64,000 nucleotides of DNA from Actinotalea subterranea (GCF_008364845.1 NZ_VTTP01000004.1:1-64000), one strand, 5' to 3'. Counted from the first letter of the stretch, positions 52,084 to 61,514 are shown. Made by a program: numbers and translations. Notes: a model not told the origin generated them from the sequence alone.

Positions 52084-52740
52084 ATGCCGAGCGCGCTGCG
52101 GGTCCTGACGTTCAACGTCCGTCAGCTCAAGGACGACGTCGACGCCGTCGTGGCGGTGCTGCGGGACGCGGACGCGGACGTCGTCGCCGTCCAGGAGCCG
52201 CCACGCGGGCCGACCGGTCGGCGGCGCCTGCGGACGGTCGCCCGGCGCGCGGGCTACGAGCCCGTCGTCAGCGGGGGCGCGGCGCGCACCACGGCCCTGC
52301 TGGTCCGCGCGGGCACGCCGGTCACAGGACCGCGCGCGGTCCGCCTGCCCTGGCGCCCGGGGCGCACCCGGCGGGGCCTCGCCGTGGCCGACGTCCACGG
52401 CGTCCGGGTGATCAGCGCGCACCTGAGCCTCGTCCCGTCCGAGCGCGAGAAGCACGTGCGGCGCCTGCTCCTGCTCGTCGCGGCGTCGCCGGGCGGCTGC
52501 GTCGTCGCAGGCGACCTCAACGAGGAGCCCGGCGGCCCCACGTGGGTCCGGCTCGGGCGGCACCTGCACGACGTGACCGCGGGCGTCGGCCCCACGTTCA
52601 CCGCGCGACGGCCGCGACGGCGGCTCGACGCGGTGCTCGCGACGAGCGGGATGCGCGGCCACGCGGCGCACGTGGTCCGCTCCGACGACGCGGACCGTGC
52701 CAGCGACCACCTGCCCGTGGTCGTCGAGGTGACCTGGTGA
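52084..52740 (+). CDS. endonuclease/exonuclease/phosphatase (EEP) family protein
   Basis: A 218-residue EEP-fold metal-dependent phosphodiesterase or phosphatase. RVLTFNVRQLKDDVD holds the first Asn, VVAVQEPP the catalytic Glu, VISAHLSLVPSE the His-Leu strand, VVAGDLNEEPGG the GDxN motif and SDHLPVVVEV the terminal Asp-His pair. There is no signal peptide. ATG 52084 has GGAG at nine bases. The stop overlaps the methyltransferase GTG start. Substrate unknown. Confidence 0.9.
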   Translation: MPSALRVLTFNVRQLKDDVDAVVAVLRDADADVVAVQEPPRGPTGRRRLRTVARRAGYEPVVSGGAARTTALLVRAGTPVTGPRAVRLPWRPGRTRRGLAVADVHGVRVISAHLSLVPSEREKHVRRLLLLVAASPGGCVVAGDLNEEPGGPTWVRLGRHLHDVTAGVGPTFTARRPRRRLDAVLATSGMRGHAAHVVRSDDADRASDHLPVVVEVTW

Positions 52741-54392
52741 CCGGCGCCGGCCCGACCGCGGGCGTGCACGACGCCTCGGCCGACCGGCCCCGCGACACCC
52801 CCGTCGCGGACCCCGCGCTGCTCGACGCGCTGCGGGCCGACCTCGCCGGCGCAGGGTTCACGGTTGCGGGCGTCGAGGAGCTGCTGGGCCCGGTGGCCGC
52901 TGCGGCGCTGCACCGGGAGCAGGTGCTGCCCGCGCTCCTGGGCACGCGCGCGCACCAGGGGCCCACGGCGACGCTCGTCCGGCTCTTCCTGCTCGGCGCG
53001 ACCACGCAACGGCGCCTCGTCGACGCCGCCCTCCCGCGGCTCACGGCCGACGGCGCGGCCCGGCTCGGCCTGCTCGACGCAGCGGGCCACGGCGGGGCCG
53101 ACGAGGTCCGGGCACGCGTGGACCTGCGTCCCTACGCGTGGTCGGACGAGGGCGGCACGGCCGCGGGCGCGGACGTGGGGGCCGCGGACGCCGCCGCTCC
53201 CGGGCCCCGCGGCGACGGCGCGTGGTGGGTCACGTCCGACCTCGGCGAGGCCGTGACGGGTCGCGCACTGCGGACCGATCACGTGCTGGGTGTGGGCGGC
53301 GCGTCGACGACGCTCGCGCAGGTGACGATCCGCGACCCGCGCCGCCGCACGCTCGACCTCGGCACGGGCTGCGGCATCCAGGCGCTGCACGCGTCACGCC
53401 ACAGCGCGACGGTCGTCGCGACCGACATCTCCGCGCGGGCCCTCGCGTTCGCCGAGTTCAACGCGGCGCTCGCAGGCGTGCGCCTCGACCTGCGGCTCGG
53501 CTCGATGCTGGAGCCCGCCCTCCCGGCACACGAGGACGACGCGTTCGACCTCGTGGTCTCGAACCCGCCGTTCGTCATCACCCCACGTACCGCCGGGCGG
53601 TCCGTCTACGAGTACCGGGACGGCGGTCGGGCCGGCGACGACCTGGTGCGGGACCTCGTCGTCGAGGTCGGTGGCGTGCTCGCCCCGGGCGGTGTCGCCC
53701 AGCTCCTCGGGAACTGGGAGCACCGGCGCCACGAGGGCTGGCGCGAGCGCGTGGGGGAGTGGGCCGACCGCTCGGGCCTGGACGCGTGGGTCGTCCAGCG
53801 CGAGGTGCTCGACCCGGCCCAGTACGCGGAGACCTGGCTGCGCGACGGCGGCACCACACCCGATCGCGACCCGCAGGGCTGGAGTGCCGGCTACGCCGCG
53901 TGGCTCGACGACTTCGCCGCGCGTGACGTCGAGGCCGTGGGCTTCGGCATGGTCCTGCTGCGCCGGCCCCTGGACGGCGCCCGCCCCACGGTGCGGCGCC
54001 TCGAGGAGCACGAGGGGCCAGTGCGGCAGCCGCTCGGCGCGCACCTCGCCGCGGGCCTGGCCGCGCACGACTGGCTCGCGGGACGGGACGACGCGGGGCT
54101 CGCCGCGGCACGGCTCGTGGTCGCGGCGGACGTGACGGAGGAGCGCCACCTCGTCCCGGGCGCCGCGGACCCGACGGTCGTGCTGCTGCGTCAGGGTGGT
54201 GGCTTCGGTCGCACCGTCCAGGTGGGCACCGCGCTGGCCGGCCTCGTCGGCGCGTGCGACGGCGAGCTGACGGTCGGGCAGATCCTCGGCGGCCTCGGCG
54301 CGCTGCTCGAGGTGCCGGCCGACGCGCTCGCCGCCGAGCTGCTGCCCGCCGTCGCCTCGCTCGTCCGCGACGGGCTCCTCGCCCCGGCCTGA
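52737..54392 (+). CDS. class I SAM-dependent methyltransferase with extra N- and C-terminal domains
   Basis: A 551-residue protein. Residues about 180-350 are a Rossmann methyltransferase: motif I DLGTGCGIQAL (207-213), motif II VVATDISARAL and the NPPF motif at 276-279, which marks enzymes methylating planar amide or adenine nitrogens (HemK/PrmC, TrmN6 types). The 180-residue N-terminal part and the winged-helix-like C-terminal region (VGACDGELTVGQILGGLGAL) are typical of a large actinobacterial subgroup of unknown target. GTG start is coupled to the EEP gene (GTGA). Confidence 0.85.
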   Translation: MTGAGPTAGVHDASADRPRDTPVADPALLDALRADLAGAGFTVAGVEELLGPVAAAALHREQVLPALLGTRAHQGPTATLVRLFLLGATTQRRLVDAALPRLTADGAARLGLLDAAGHGGADEVRARVDLRPYAWSDEGGTAAGADVGAADAAAPGPRGDGAWWVTSDLGEAVTGRALRTDHVLGVGGASTTLAQVTIRDPRRRTLDLGTGCGIQALHASRHSATVVATDISARALAFAEFNAALAGVRLDLRLGSMLEPALPAHEDDAFDLVVSNPPFVITPRTAGRSVYEYRDGGRAGDDLVRDLVVEVGGVLAPGGVAQLLGNWEHRRHEGWRERVGEWADRSGLDAWVVQREVLDPAQYAETWLRDGGTTPDRDPQGWSAGYAAWLDDFAARDVEAVGFGMVLLRRPLDGARPTVRRLEEHEGPVRQPLGAHLAAGLAAHDWLAGRDDAGLAAARLVVAADVTEERHLVPGAADPTVVLLRQGGGFGRTVQVGTALAGLVGACDGELTVGQILGGLGALLEVPADALAAELLPAVASLVRDGLLAPA

Positions 54393-54595
54393 GCCGCCCC
54401 TGGCTCCCCGCTCGCCGCTTCCCGCTCGCGGCGCCCGGCGTCGGCTCCCGCGTCCCGCTCGCTGCTTCCCGCTCTCGGCTCCCCGCTCCCGGCTCACAGC
54501 CCAGCCACAGCGAGCGCCTACGAGGCGTCCAGCCCCGCTCCTTAGGTTCGCCAGCGCGGGCCAGACCCGCTACCGGACGCGAGCGAAGGACGAGG

Positions 54596-56017
54596 ATGCG
54601 CACACGGGGCAGGCCCGCGGGCAGGGAGCGGGAGAGCACGGTCGAGGCCCCCGGGGCGCACGTGCTGGGCGAGCCGGGCGCGCCAGACATGCCGGGCGCG
54701 CCAGACGTGCCGGGCGCAGCGGGGCGGACGTCGGGCGGCGCCTCGGCACGCCGGGCCTCGCCCCGCCTGCGGCGCTCCCTGCGACCGGTCGCGGCGGTCG
54801 CCGCGCTCGCCCTCGTCGGCGGTGGCGGGTACTGGTTCGGGGCGCGCGGCACCCCGGCCGCGGCGGCGGTGACGCCCGAGTCCACCACGCAGGCCGTCGC
54901 GGCGAGCCTGACGACGATCGAGAAGAGCGTCTCCGCGAGCGGCACGCTCACGCCGTCGGTGCAGGAGGAGGTCGGCTTCGAGGTCTCCGGGACCGTGACG
55001 AGCGTGCAGGTCACGCAGGGCCAGGTGGTCACGGCGGGCCAGGTGCTCGCGACGGTGGACACGCTCGAGCTCGAGGCGGACCTGCTGAGCGCCAGGGCGA
55101 CGCTCGCCTCCGCGGAGGCGGACCTCGACGAGGCGGAGACGGACGACGACGGCACGGACGCCGCCGAGGCGCAGGTCGCCGCGCGTGCCGCGCAGGTCGA
55201 GGTCGCCCAGGCGGCCGTCGACACCGCGACCGAGGCGATGGCGGGCGCGACGCTCGTCGCCCCCGTCGGCGGGCTCCTGACGACCGTCGACCTCGAGGTC
55301 GGAGACGTCGTGAGCGGGTCCGGCGCGAGCGCCTCGGGTGCGTCCAGCGAGTCCGGCGCGGCTGCGTCGACGTCCGGCGTGGGCTCGAGCGGGGCGTCGA
55401 GCGCGACGTCGGGCACGACGGCGTCGTTCGTCATCGTCGGCACCGACGCGTGGCAGCTCGACGTCACGGTGGACGACACGGACGTCGCGCTCATCGCCGT
55501 CGGCGACCAGGCGGAGATCACCATCGAGGACGTCGCGGACACCGTGTTCGGCACCGTCGGCGAGATCGGCCTGGTCTCCACGAGCACGTCCGGCGTCGCC
55601 GCCTACCCCGTCGTCGTGACGGTCACTGGGCAGCCCGAGGGCGTGTACGACGGCGTGGCGGCGGACGTCGAGATCGTCTACGAGCGCCGGACGGACGTGC
55701 TCACGGTGCCGTCAGCGGCCGTCCGGACCGTCGACGGCACGTCCGTCGTCACGCAGGCGGGCGAGGACGGCGAGGAGATCTCCACGACCGTGACGGTCGG
55801 GGAGACCGTCGGGGACACGACCGAGATCACCGAGGGGCTCGTGGAGGGCGACGAGGTGCTCGTGACCGTCGTGACCCAGACCCCGGGCTCGGCCACGACG
55901 ACCGACCAGGAGAGCGGCATGCGCGGCCAGGTGCCCGAGGGCTTCGACCCCAGCCAGATGCAGCTCCCCGAGGGCTTCGACCCCAGCCAGCTGCCGGGCG
56001 GTCCGGCCGATGGCTGA
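54596..56017 (+). CDS. periplasmic adaptor (MacA/HlyD-like) of ABC exporter
   Basis: A 473-residue membrane-fusion protein. An Arg-rich cytoplasmic N-terminus with APDMPGAPDVPGA repeats is followed by one membrane helix (VAAVAALALVGGGGYWFGA). A lipoyl-type half (FEVSGTVTSVQVTQGQVV) and a helical hairpin (LLSARATLASAEADLDEAE) come next, then the second lipoyl half interrupted by a Ser/Gly/Ala-rich insert, and beta-barrel domains. The C-terminus repeats PEGFDPSQ twice. Its stop overlaps the ATPase start by eight bases. It resembles MacA-type adaptors of Gram-positives. Confidence 0.88.
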   Translation: MRTRGRPAGRERESTVEAPGAHVLGEPGAPDMPGAPDVPGAAGRTSGGASARRASPRLRRSLRPVAAVAALALVGGGGYWFGARGTPAAAAVTPESTTQAVAASLTTIEKSVSASGTLTPSVQEEVGFEVSGTVTSVQVTQGQVVTAGQVLATVDTLELEADLLSARATLASAEADLDEAETDDDGTDAAEAQVAARAAQVEVAQAAVDTATEAMAGATLVAPVGGLLTTVDLEVGDVVSGSGASASGASSESGAAASTSGVGSSGASSATSGTTASFVIVGTDAWQLDVTVDDTDVALIAVGDQAEITIEDVADTVFGTVGEIGLVSTSTSGVAAYPVVVTVTGQPEGVYDGVAADVEIVYERRTDVLTVPSAAVRTVDGTSVVTQAGEDGEEISTTVTVGETVGDTTEITEGLVEGDEVLVTVVTQTPGSATTTDQESGMRGQVPEGFDPSQMQLPEGFDPSQLPGGPADG

Positions 56018-56765
56018 GACGACGACGGCCGACGCACGGCCGGCACCCGCAGGCGCGCCCTGGTCCGAGGGGGTCGCGGCCCCCGTCATCGACCTCGCGG
56101 GCGTCGGCAAGACGTACCGCACGGGTGCGATCGAGTACGAGGCGCTGCGAGACATCCACCTGCGCATCGACGAGGGCGAGTACGTCGCGATCATGGGCCC
56201 GTCGGGCTCCGGGAAGTCGACGCTCATGAACCTCATCGGCTGCCTCGACACCCTCACGGTCGGGCGGTACCTCCTCGCGGGCGACGACGTCGCGGACCTC
56301 GACGAGGTCGACCTCGCCGAGATCCGCAACCGGCGCATCGGCTTCGTGTTCCAGCAGTTCCACCTGCTGCCGTCGCTCGCCGCGTGGCGCAACGTCGAGC
56401 TGCCCCTCGTGTACGGGCACGTGCCCGGGCCGGAGCGGCGGCGTCGTGCCGTCGAGGCGCTCGAGCGGGTGGGCCTCGGCTCGAAGCTCGCGAACCGGCC
56501 GGGCGAGATGTCCGGCGGCCAGCAGCAGCGCGTCGCCGTCGCGCGGGCGCTGGTGGGTGAGCCGGCGCTGATCCTCGCCGACGAGCCCACCGGCAACCTC
56601 GACTCGACGTCGAGCGCCGACGTGCTCGGCCTCTTCGACGAACTCCACGCGCAGGGCCGCACGATCGTGCTGATCACGCACGAGCTCGAGGTCGCCCAGC
56701 ACGCACGGCGCATCGTGCGCGTGCGCGACGGCCGCATCCAGAGCGACGAGGTGAACCCCCGATGA
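56010..56765 (+). CDS. ABC transporter ATP-binding protein, MacB/LolD type
   Basis: A 251-residue ATPase. Walker A is MGPSGSGKSTLMNLIGCLD, the Q-loop FVFQQFHLLPSL, the signature MSGGQQQRVAVARAL, Walker B ALILADEPTGNLD and the H-loop LITHE. This is the LolD/MacB subfamily that drives mechanotransmission exporters. An N-terminal 25-residue polar extension precedes the core. Start overlaps the adaptor and stop overlaps the permease (ATGA). Confidence 0.95.
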   Translation: MAETTTADARPAPAGAPWSEGVAAPVIDLAGVGKTYRTGAIEYEALRDIHLRIDEGEYVAIMGPSGSGKSTLMNLIGCLDTLTVGRYLLAGDDVADLDEVDLAEIRNRRIGFVFQQFHLLPSLAAWRNVELPLVYGHVPGPERRRRAVEALERVGLGSKLANRPGEMSGGQQQRVAVARALVGEPALILADEPTGNLDSTSSADVLGLFDELHAQGRTIVLITHELEVAQHARRIVRVRDGRIQSDEVNPR

Positions 56766-57994
56766 CCTGGACCGAGACCCTGCGGACCGGCTGGGCGGCG
56801 ATCCGCTCGCACGGGCTGCGCTCGACGTTGACGGTGCTCGGCATCCTCATCGGGATCGCCGCGGTGATCCTGACCGTCGGCCTGGGTCTGGGCACGCAGA
56901 AGGACGTGAGCGAGCAGATCAGCTCGCTCGGCTCCAACCTGCTCATCGTCACGCCCGGCTCCAGCACCGACTCCGACGGCATGCGCGGCGGGTTCGGCTC
57001 GGCCGCGACCCTGACGCGCTCGGACGCGCAGGCCCTCGCGTCTGAGGTCAACACGCCCGACGTCGCCGGTGTCGCCCCGGAGAAGTCGACGAGCCTCGCC
57101 GTCGAGACCTCCGAGACGAACTGGACGACCACGGTCGTCGGGACGACGCCGGAGTGGCTCGACGTGCGCTCACGCGAGCTGTCCTCGGGCGAGTTCTTCA
57201 CGGCCGACGACGACGCGGAGGCGGCCGCCGTCGTCGTGCTGGGCTCCCAGACGGCGACCGAGCTGTTCGGCTCCACGGACGTCGTCGGGCAGGTCGTCAC
57301 GATCGCGGACACGCCCTTCACGGTCGTCGGGGTGCTCGCGTCCGAGGGTGCCGCAGCGTCGGCCGACCTGGACGACCTGGCCGTGATCCCGCTGACGACG
57401 GCCGCCGAGCAGGTGGTCGGCGGGAGCAGCCGGAGCTCGGTCTCGACCATCTACGTGCAGGCGGCCTCGGCCGACCAGCTCGCGGCCGCCTACCAGGAGA
57501 CCGAGACGACGCTGCTCAACCTGCACTCGATCACCGATGCGGACTCCGCCGACTTCTCCATCAACAGCCAGGACTCGCTCGTGAGCACGGCGACGGCGGT
57601 CTACCGGACCCTCACCGTGCTGCTCACGGGCATCGCGGGCCTGTCCCTGCTCGTCGGGGGCATCGGCGTCATGAACATCATGCTCGTGTCCGTCACGGAG
57701 CGGACCCGCGAGATCGGCCTGCGCAAGGCGCTCGGTGCACCGCCGTGGGCGATCCGCCGCCAGTTCCTCGTCGAGGCGACGGTGCTCGGCCTGGCGGGCG
57801 GCCTGCTCGGGGCCGCGCTGGGCATCGTGTCGGCGCGGGTGCTGCCCGACCTCCTCGACACGTCGATCGTCGTCTCCGGCGCGGCGGTGGCCGGCTCGGT
57901 CGTCGTCGCGATGGGCATCGGCCTCGTGTTCGGCGTGTACCCGGCGACGCGGGCCGCACGCCTCGCGCCCATCGACGCGCTGCGAAGCGAGTGA
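56762..57994 (+). CDS. ABC transporter permease, MacB/FtsX type
   Basis: A 410-residue permease with the MacB plan: N-terminal membrane helix (STLTVLGILIGIAAVILTVGL), a large extracellular MacB_PCD domain (residues about 50-280), then three helices of the FtsX domain. The FtsX core shows GGIGVMNIMLVSVTERTREI and GLRKALGAPPWAIRRQFLVEA. The gene ends within the first unit of an 18-bp tandem repeat. The substrate is unknown; exporters of this type often expel peptides or envelope-active drugs. Confidence 0.93.
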   Translation: MTWTETLRTGWAAIRSHGLRSTLTVLGILIGIAAVILTVGLGLGTQKDVSEQISSLGSNLLIVTPGSSTDSDGMRGGFGSAATLTRSDAQALASEVNTPDVAGVAPEKSTSLAVETSETNWTTTVVGTTPEWLDVRSRELSSGEFFTADDDAEAAAVVVLGSQTATELFGSTDVVGQVVTIADTPFTVVGVLASEGAAASADLDDLAVIPLTTAAEQVVGGSSRSSVSTIYVQAASADQLAAAYQETETTLLNLHSITDADSADFSINSQDSLVSTATAVYRTLTVLLTGIAGLSLLVGGIGVMNIMLVSVTERTREIGLRKALGAPPWAIRRQFLVEATVLGLAGGLLGAALGIVSARVLPDLLDTSIVVSGAAVAGSVVVAMGIGLVFGVYPATRAARLAPIDALRSE

Positions 57995-58065
57995 GCACCG
58001 CGAAGCGAGTGAGCACCGCGAAGCGCGTCAGCACCGCGCAGCGAGTGAGCACCGCGCAGCGACTG
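57982..58065 (+). repeat. 18-bp tandem repeat containing the permease stop codon
   Basis: GCGAAGCGAGTGAGCACC is present at 57982 and exactly again at 58000, with near copies at 58018 and 58036 and a partial copy at 58054. The TGA of the permease lies in the first unit, so loss of that stop would extend the protein by (KRVSTA)n-like repeats. Confidence 0.8.
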
Positions 58066-58121
58066 GCCGCCCTGCGGCGACACCCAGACCCCGAACCCCC
58101 GACCACGACCCGGAGGACCCC

Positions 58122-59240
58122 ATGACACGCACCACGACCCGCCCCGCCCTCGCCCCGCACGTGCGCGGAGGCGTCGCCCCGGACCGGCCGGGCCGACGGC
58201 GCCGCGCACCCGGACGTCGGGCCGTGACCGTGACGGCGCTGGTGACCGTCGCGGGCCTGGCGCTGGTTGGCTGCTCGGGCGACGCGTCCGCGACCGACGC
58301 CACCACCGAGGCCGCCTCGGCCGGAACGACCACCGACGCCGCGAGCGGCGGGGGTGCGCAGGACCGTGGCGGGGCCTCGGGGCTCGTCGCCTCGGTCACC
58401 GACGGTGTGCTCCAGGTGCAGTCGGACGACTCGCAGACCGCCGTGACCGTCACCGGCACCACGACCGTGTCCCGGACCGTCGCGGCGACGCTCGCCGACG
58501 TGACGGTGGGCTCATGCGTCGTCGCCGTGGCGCTCCCGACCGGCGTGCCTGGCAGCGATGGCACGGATGGCACGGACGGCACGGACGGCACGGACGGCAC
58601 GGATGGGACGGACGACACGGCCGCGGGCGACGCCGGGTCGACGGAGGACGCCGACACCGACGTCTCCGGAGGGCTGAGCGCCGACGGGTCCGCGGGTTCG
58701 GGTGGCGCCGACTCGTCGACGGCCACGTCCGTGATGATCAGCACCCCGGTCGACGGCGCCTGCACGGTCGCTGGCCTCGGCGGCGGCATGCCCACGGGCG
58801 AGATGCCGGACCTGCCTGAGGGCGTCGCGCCCACCGACATGCCGACGGCACCGGCCGACGCCGGCTCGGATGCGGGCGCGCCGGCCTCGGATGACGAGCG
58901 GCCCTCGGGCGCCATGCCCGGCGGGTTCGGAGGCGCGACGTCGGGCCTCGTCACCGCCGTCTCGGGCGAGACGATCACGGTCGACGCCACGGGGAGCGAC
59001 GGGACCTCGACGGCGGCGACCGTGACCGTCGCCGCCGGCACGAGCTACACGACCACGGTCGCCGCCGACGCGAGCGCCATCGCCGTCGGGATGTGCGCGA
59101 GCGTCCAGGGCGAGACGGACACGCGCGGCGGGATGACCGCCGAGACGCTCACCCTCTCGGACGCCGTCGACGGCGCCTGCACGAGCGGCCTGCCGGGCGC
59201 ACGCGGTGGGCGCATGGGCGCCGGGACCGGCGATGAGTGA
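58122..59240 (+). CDS. DUF5666-like lipoprotein with Gly/Thr/Asp repeats
   Basis: A 372-residue lipoprotein with TALVTVAGLALVGCSG (Cys51). Two beta-barrel-like units follow: the first (SGLVASVTDGVLQVQ, TVTGTTTVSRTVAATL, VGSCVVAV) and the second (SGLVTAVSGETITVD, AAGTSYTTTVAADASAIAVG, MCASVQG). Each shows the DUF5666 pattern ending in a single Cys. Between them is a disordered linker including six DGT units. ATG follows CGGAGGA. It lies inside the exporter operon, between the permease and the second adaptor, so it is probably an extracellular accessory. Confidence 0.8.
   Translation: MTRTTTRPALAPHVRGGVAPDRPGRRRRAPGRRAVTVTALVTVAGLALVGCSGDASATDATTEAASAGTTTDAASGGGAQDRGGASGLVASVTDGVLQVQSDDSQTAVTVTGTTTVSRTVAATLADVTVGSCVVAVALPTGVPGSDGTDGTDGTDGTDGTDGTDDTAAGDAGSTEDADTDVSGGLSADGSAGSGGADSSTATSVMISTPVDGACTVAGLGGGMPTGEMPDLPEGVAPTDMPTAPADAGSDAGAPASDDERPSGAMPGGFGGATSGLVTAVSGETITVDATGSDGTSTAATVTVAAGTSYTTTVAADASAIAVGMCASVQGETDTRGGMTAETLTLSDAVDGACTSGLPGARGGRMGAGTGDE
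58555..58612 (+). repeat. 9-bp tandem repeat coding for Asp-Gly-Thr units
   Basis: Six consecutive GA(C/T)GGCACG-type units encode a DGT run in the lipoprotein linker. Such perfect short repeats are prone to length change by slippage in steps of three residues. Confidence 0.8.
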
Positions 59241-61407
59241 CCTCGGGCCCGCCACCCGGGCGACCAGCGCACCCGAAGCGGTCGGCGGGGCGGGCGGCCG
59301 GACGACCCGCGCACCCGAAGCGGTCGGCGGGGCGGGCGGCAGGGCGGCCCGTCGCGCCCGACGCCGGCGGCGCGTCGTCCTGACCGTGGGCGTGGTGACC
59401 GCAGTCGCGTGCGTGGCGGGAACCGGCGCGGCGCTCGCGGCCGGTGGCGCGCCCGAGGACCGCTACCGCACCGCCGTCGCGGCGCAGGCGGCCATCGAGC
59501 AGACCGTGGAGGCGGTCGGGACGGTCGAGTCGTCCGCCCGGTACGACGCCGCGTTCGCGGTGGCAGGCACCGTCGCGTCCGTGCAGGTCGGCGTCGGCGA
59601 CACCGTCGCGGCCGGCGACCTTCTCGCCTCACTCGACCCGACGGCGCTCGCCGACACGCTCGAGGAGGCCGAGTCCGCGCTCGCGGACGCCGAGCAGAAG
59701 CTCGAGGACGACCTCGAGTCGCAGACGTCGAGCGCGACCACCACGACGGCCACGACCTCGACGGCCGGCACCGCGAGCACCGGCACCGCGAGCACCGGGA
59801 CGACCTCTGCCGGCAGCGGGACGACCTCGGGCTCTACGAGCCCCGGGCAGGGGACCACGGGCGGATCGGCCGACGACCCGTCCGGCACGGGTGGCGGCGC
59901 GACGGCCGACCCGGCGGTGACGGCGGCCGTTGCCGCCGTGACCGCCGCTCAGGCGACGCTCCTCGCCCAGCACGCGACGGTTGCCACCCTCCTCGACACC
60001 GCGACGGCGTCGCTCGACGCGTCCCGCACGGCCTGCGCAGCGGTGCTCGCCGACCCCGCCACGGCGGTGAGCGCGGCTCCCGGCGAGGGCGCCGCGACCG
60101 ACGACGACCAGGCTGCGGATGTCGCGGAGACCCCCATCGGACCCGCCGCGGACGGGACGGGCACGGGTGCAACGAGCGACCCGAGCGGCACGGGTGGGGC
60201 GACCGGCACGAGCGGAACGACCGGCACGACGGCGACCGGCACGACCGGAACGACTGGCACCGTCACGGCCGGAACGACTGGCACCGTCACGGCCGAGGAG
60301 GTCACCGCCTGCCAGGACGCGCTGGCCGTCACCCTGGCCGACCAGGAGGCGGTCGAGGCAGGTCAGGCGACGCTCATGACCCAGGCGACCGCGCTGGATG
60401 CGGCGGTCACGGCCGCCCAGCAGGCGCTCGCGGCCGCGTCCGTGACCGGCGCCTCCGGCAGCACCGGGACCACGGGGAGCGCGGGGACGGCGTCGGGCAC
60501 CGGCTCGTCGGCCGCGTCCGGCAGCGCGGCGGCAGGTGCGTCGTCGTCGAGCGCCTCAAGTCCGGCGTCGGCGGCCTCGGCCTCCGCGGGCGGGCTGACG
60601 TCGTCGGGCGCGGCGTCGGGCAGCGGTGCGACGAGCGCGTCGTCGGTAGCGTCGGCCGCCGACGTCCTCGCCGACCAGGCCGCCATCGACCTCGCCGAGG
60701 CCCAGGTGGCGATCGCCCGGAACGCGCTCGGCCGCGTCGACCTCACCAGTCCGCTCGCCGGAACGGTCGCGGCCGTGTCCGTCGCGTCCGGCGACACGGT
60801 CACGGCGTCCTCCACGACCGCCGTGATCACGATCCTCGGCGACGCGGGCCACCTCGTGAGCACGACCGTGCCCCTCACCGTCGTCGACACGGTCGAGGTC
60901 GGTCAGACGGCGCAGGTCACGGTCGCGAGCACCGACGAGGCGCTCACCGGCACGGTCAGCAGCATCGGTGTACTGGACGTCTCCACGTCGTCCGACCCGT
61001 CGTACGCCGTCCTCGTCGCGCTCGACCCGACCGATGCCCCCCTGTTCGAGGGTGGCTCCGCGCAGGTGGTCATCACTGTGAGCGGCACCGACGCGGGCGT
61101 CGCGGTCCCGACGTCGGCCGTGCACGTGACGGGGGCCACCGCGACGGTCCAGGTCCTCGCCGACGGCACCGTGGCGGACGTCGAGGTGGGCGTCGGTGCC
61201 GTCGGGTCCGAGCTCACCGAGATCGTCTCGGGGCTCGACGCCGGCGCGGAGGTGGTCCTCGCGGACCTCGAGGCGCCGCTCGAGAGCGACGCCGACACCG
61301 AGACAGAGTCCGGCCTGAGCGGTCTCGGCGGCACCACGGAGACGACGACGGTGCCCACCGGCCCGGGCGGTGGGAGGCCGCCGGGCGCGGGCGGCTTCGG
61401 CGGCTGA
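59233..61407 (+). CDS. second periplasmic adaptor (HlyD-like) with large low-complexity inserts
   Basis: A 724-residue membrane-fusion protein, much longer than usual. It has a basic N-terminus with two APEAVGGAGGR repeats, one membrane helix (VVLTVGVVTAVACVAGTGAAL), the first lipoyl half (FAVAGTVASVQVGVGDTV) and a helical hairpin broken by Thr/Gly/Ser-rich inserts. The second lipoyl half is VDLTSPLAGTVAAVSVASGD, followed by barrel domains. The inserts hold runs such as TGTSGTTGTTATGTTG. It overlaps the DUF5666-like gene by eight bases and has no own ATPase or permease. It may serve the same exporter. Confidence 0.85.
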   Translation: MSDLGPATRATSAPEAVGGAGGRTTRAPEAVGGAGGRAARRARRRRRVVLTVGVVTAVACVAGTGAALAAGGAPEDRYRTAVAAQAAIEQTVEAVGTVESSARYDAAFAVAGTVASVQVGVGDTVAAGDLLASLDPTALADTLEEAESALADAEQKLEDDLESQTSSATTTTATTSTAGTASTGTASTGTTSAGSGTTSGSTSPGQGTTGGSADDPSGTGGGATADPAVTAAVAAVTAAQATLLAQHATVATLLDTATASLDASRTACAAVLADPATAVSAAPGEGAATDDDQAADVAETPIGPAADGTGTGATSDPSGTGGATGTSGTTGTTATGTTGTTGTVTAGTTGTVTAEEVTACQDALAVTLADQEAVEAGQATLMTQATALDAAVTAAQQALAAASVTGASGSTGTTGSAGTASGTGSSAASGSAAAGASSSSASSPASAASASAGGLTSSGAASGSGATSASSVASAADVLADQAAIDLAEAQVAIARNALGRVDLTSPLAGTVAAVSVASGDTVTASSTTAVITILGDAGHLVSTTVPLTVVDTVEVGQTAQVTVASTDEALTGTVSSIGVLDVSTSSDPSYAVLVALDPTDAPLFEGGSAQVVITVSGTDAGVAVPTSAVHVTGATATVQVLADGTVADVEVGVGAVGSELTEIVSGLDAGAEVVLADLEAPLESDADTETESGLSGLGGTTETTTVPTGPGGGRPPGAGGFGG
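59267..59340 (+). repeat. 32-bp perfect direct repeat, 42-bp period
   Basis: The same 32 bases occur at 59267-59298 and 59309-59340, an in-frame 14-codon duplication that encodes the APEAVGGAGGR repeat in the cytoplasmic N-terminus of the second adaptor. Confidence 0.85.
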
Positions 61408-61453
61408 CGCCTGCGACCGTCACCGTCCGCCCGGCGGCGCCGGGTCCACGATC

Positions 61454-61479
61454 TCCCAGGTCACCCCCTCGACCTGGGA
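61454..61479 (+). terminator. hairpin TCCCAGGTC / GACCTGGGA
   Basis: A perfect nine-base stem with an eight-base loop lies 47 bases after the stop of the second adaptor gene. Confidence 0.6.
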
Positions 61480-61483
61480 AGGC

Positions 61484-61514
61484 GGCCCCCTCACGCCCCC
61501 TGCGTGAGGGGGCC
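61484..61514 (+). terminator. 13-bp perfect hairpin terminator of exporter operon
   Basis: GGCCCCCTCACGC (61484-61496) pairs perfectly with GCGTGAGGGGGCC (61502-61514) around a five-base loop, directly after the first hairpin; together they close the 54596-61407 operon. Confidence 0.75.

Noticed and set aside
57982-58065. CRISPR-like repeat array
   Set aside because: Units are directly adjacent, with no spacers and no cas genes.
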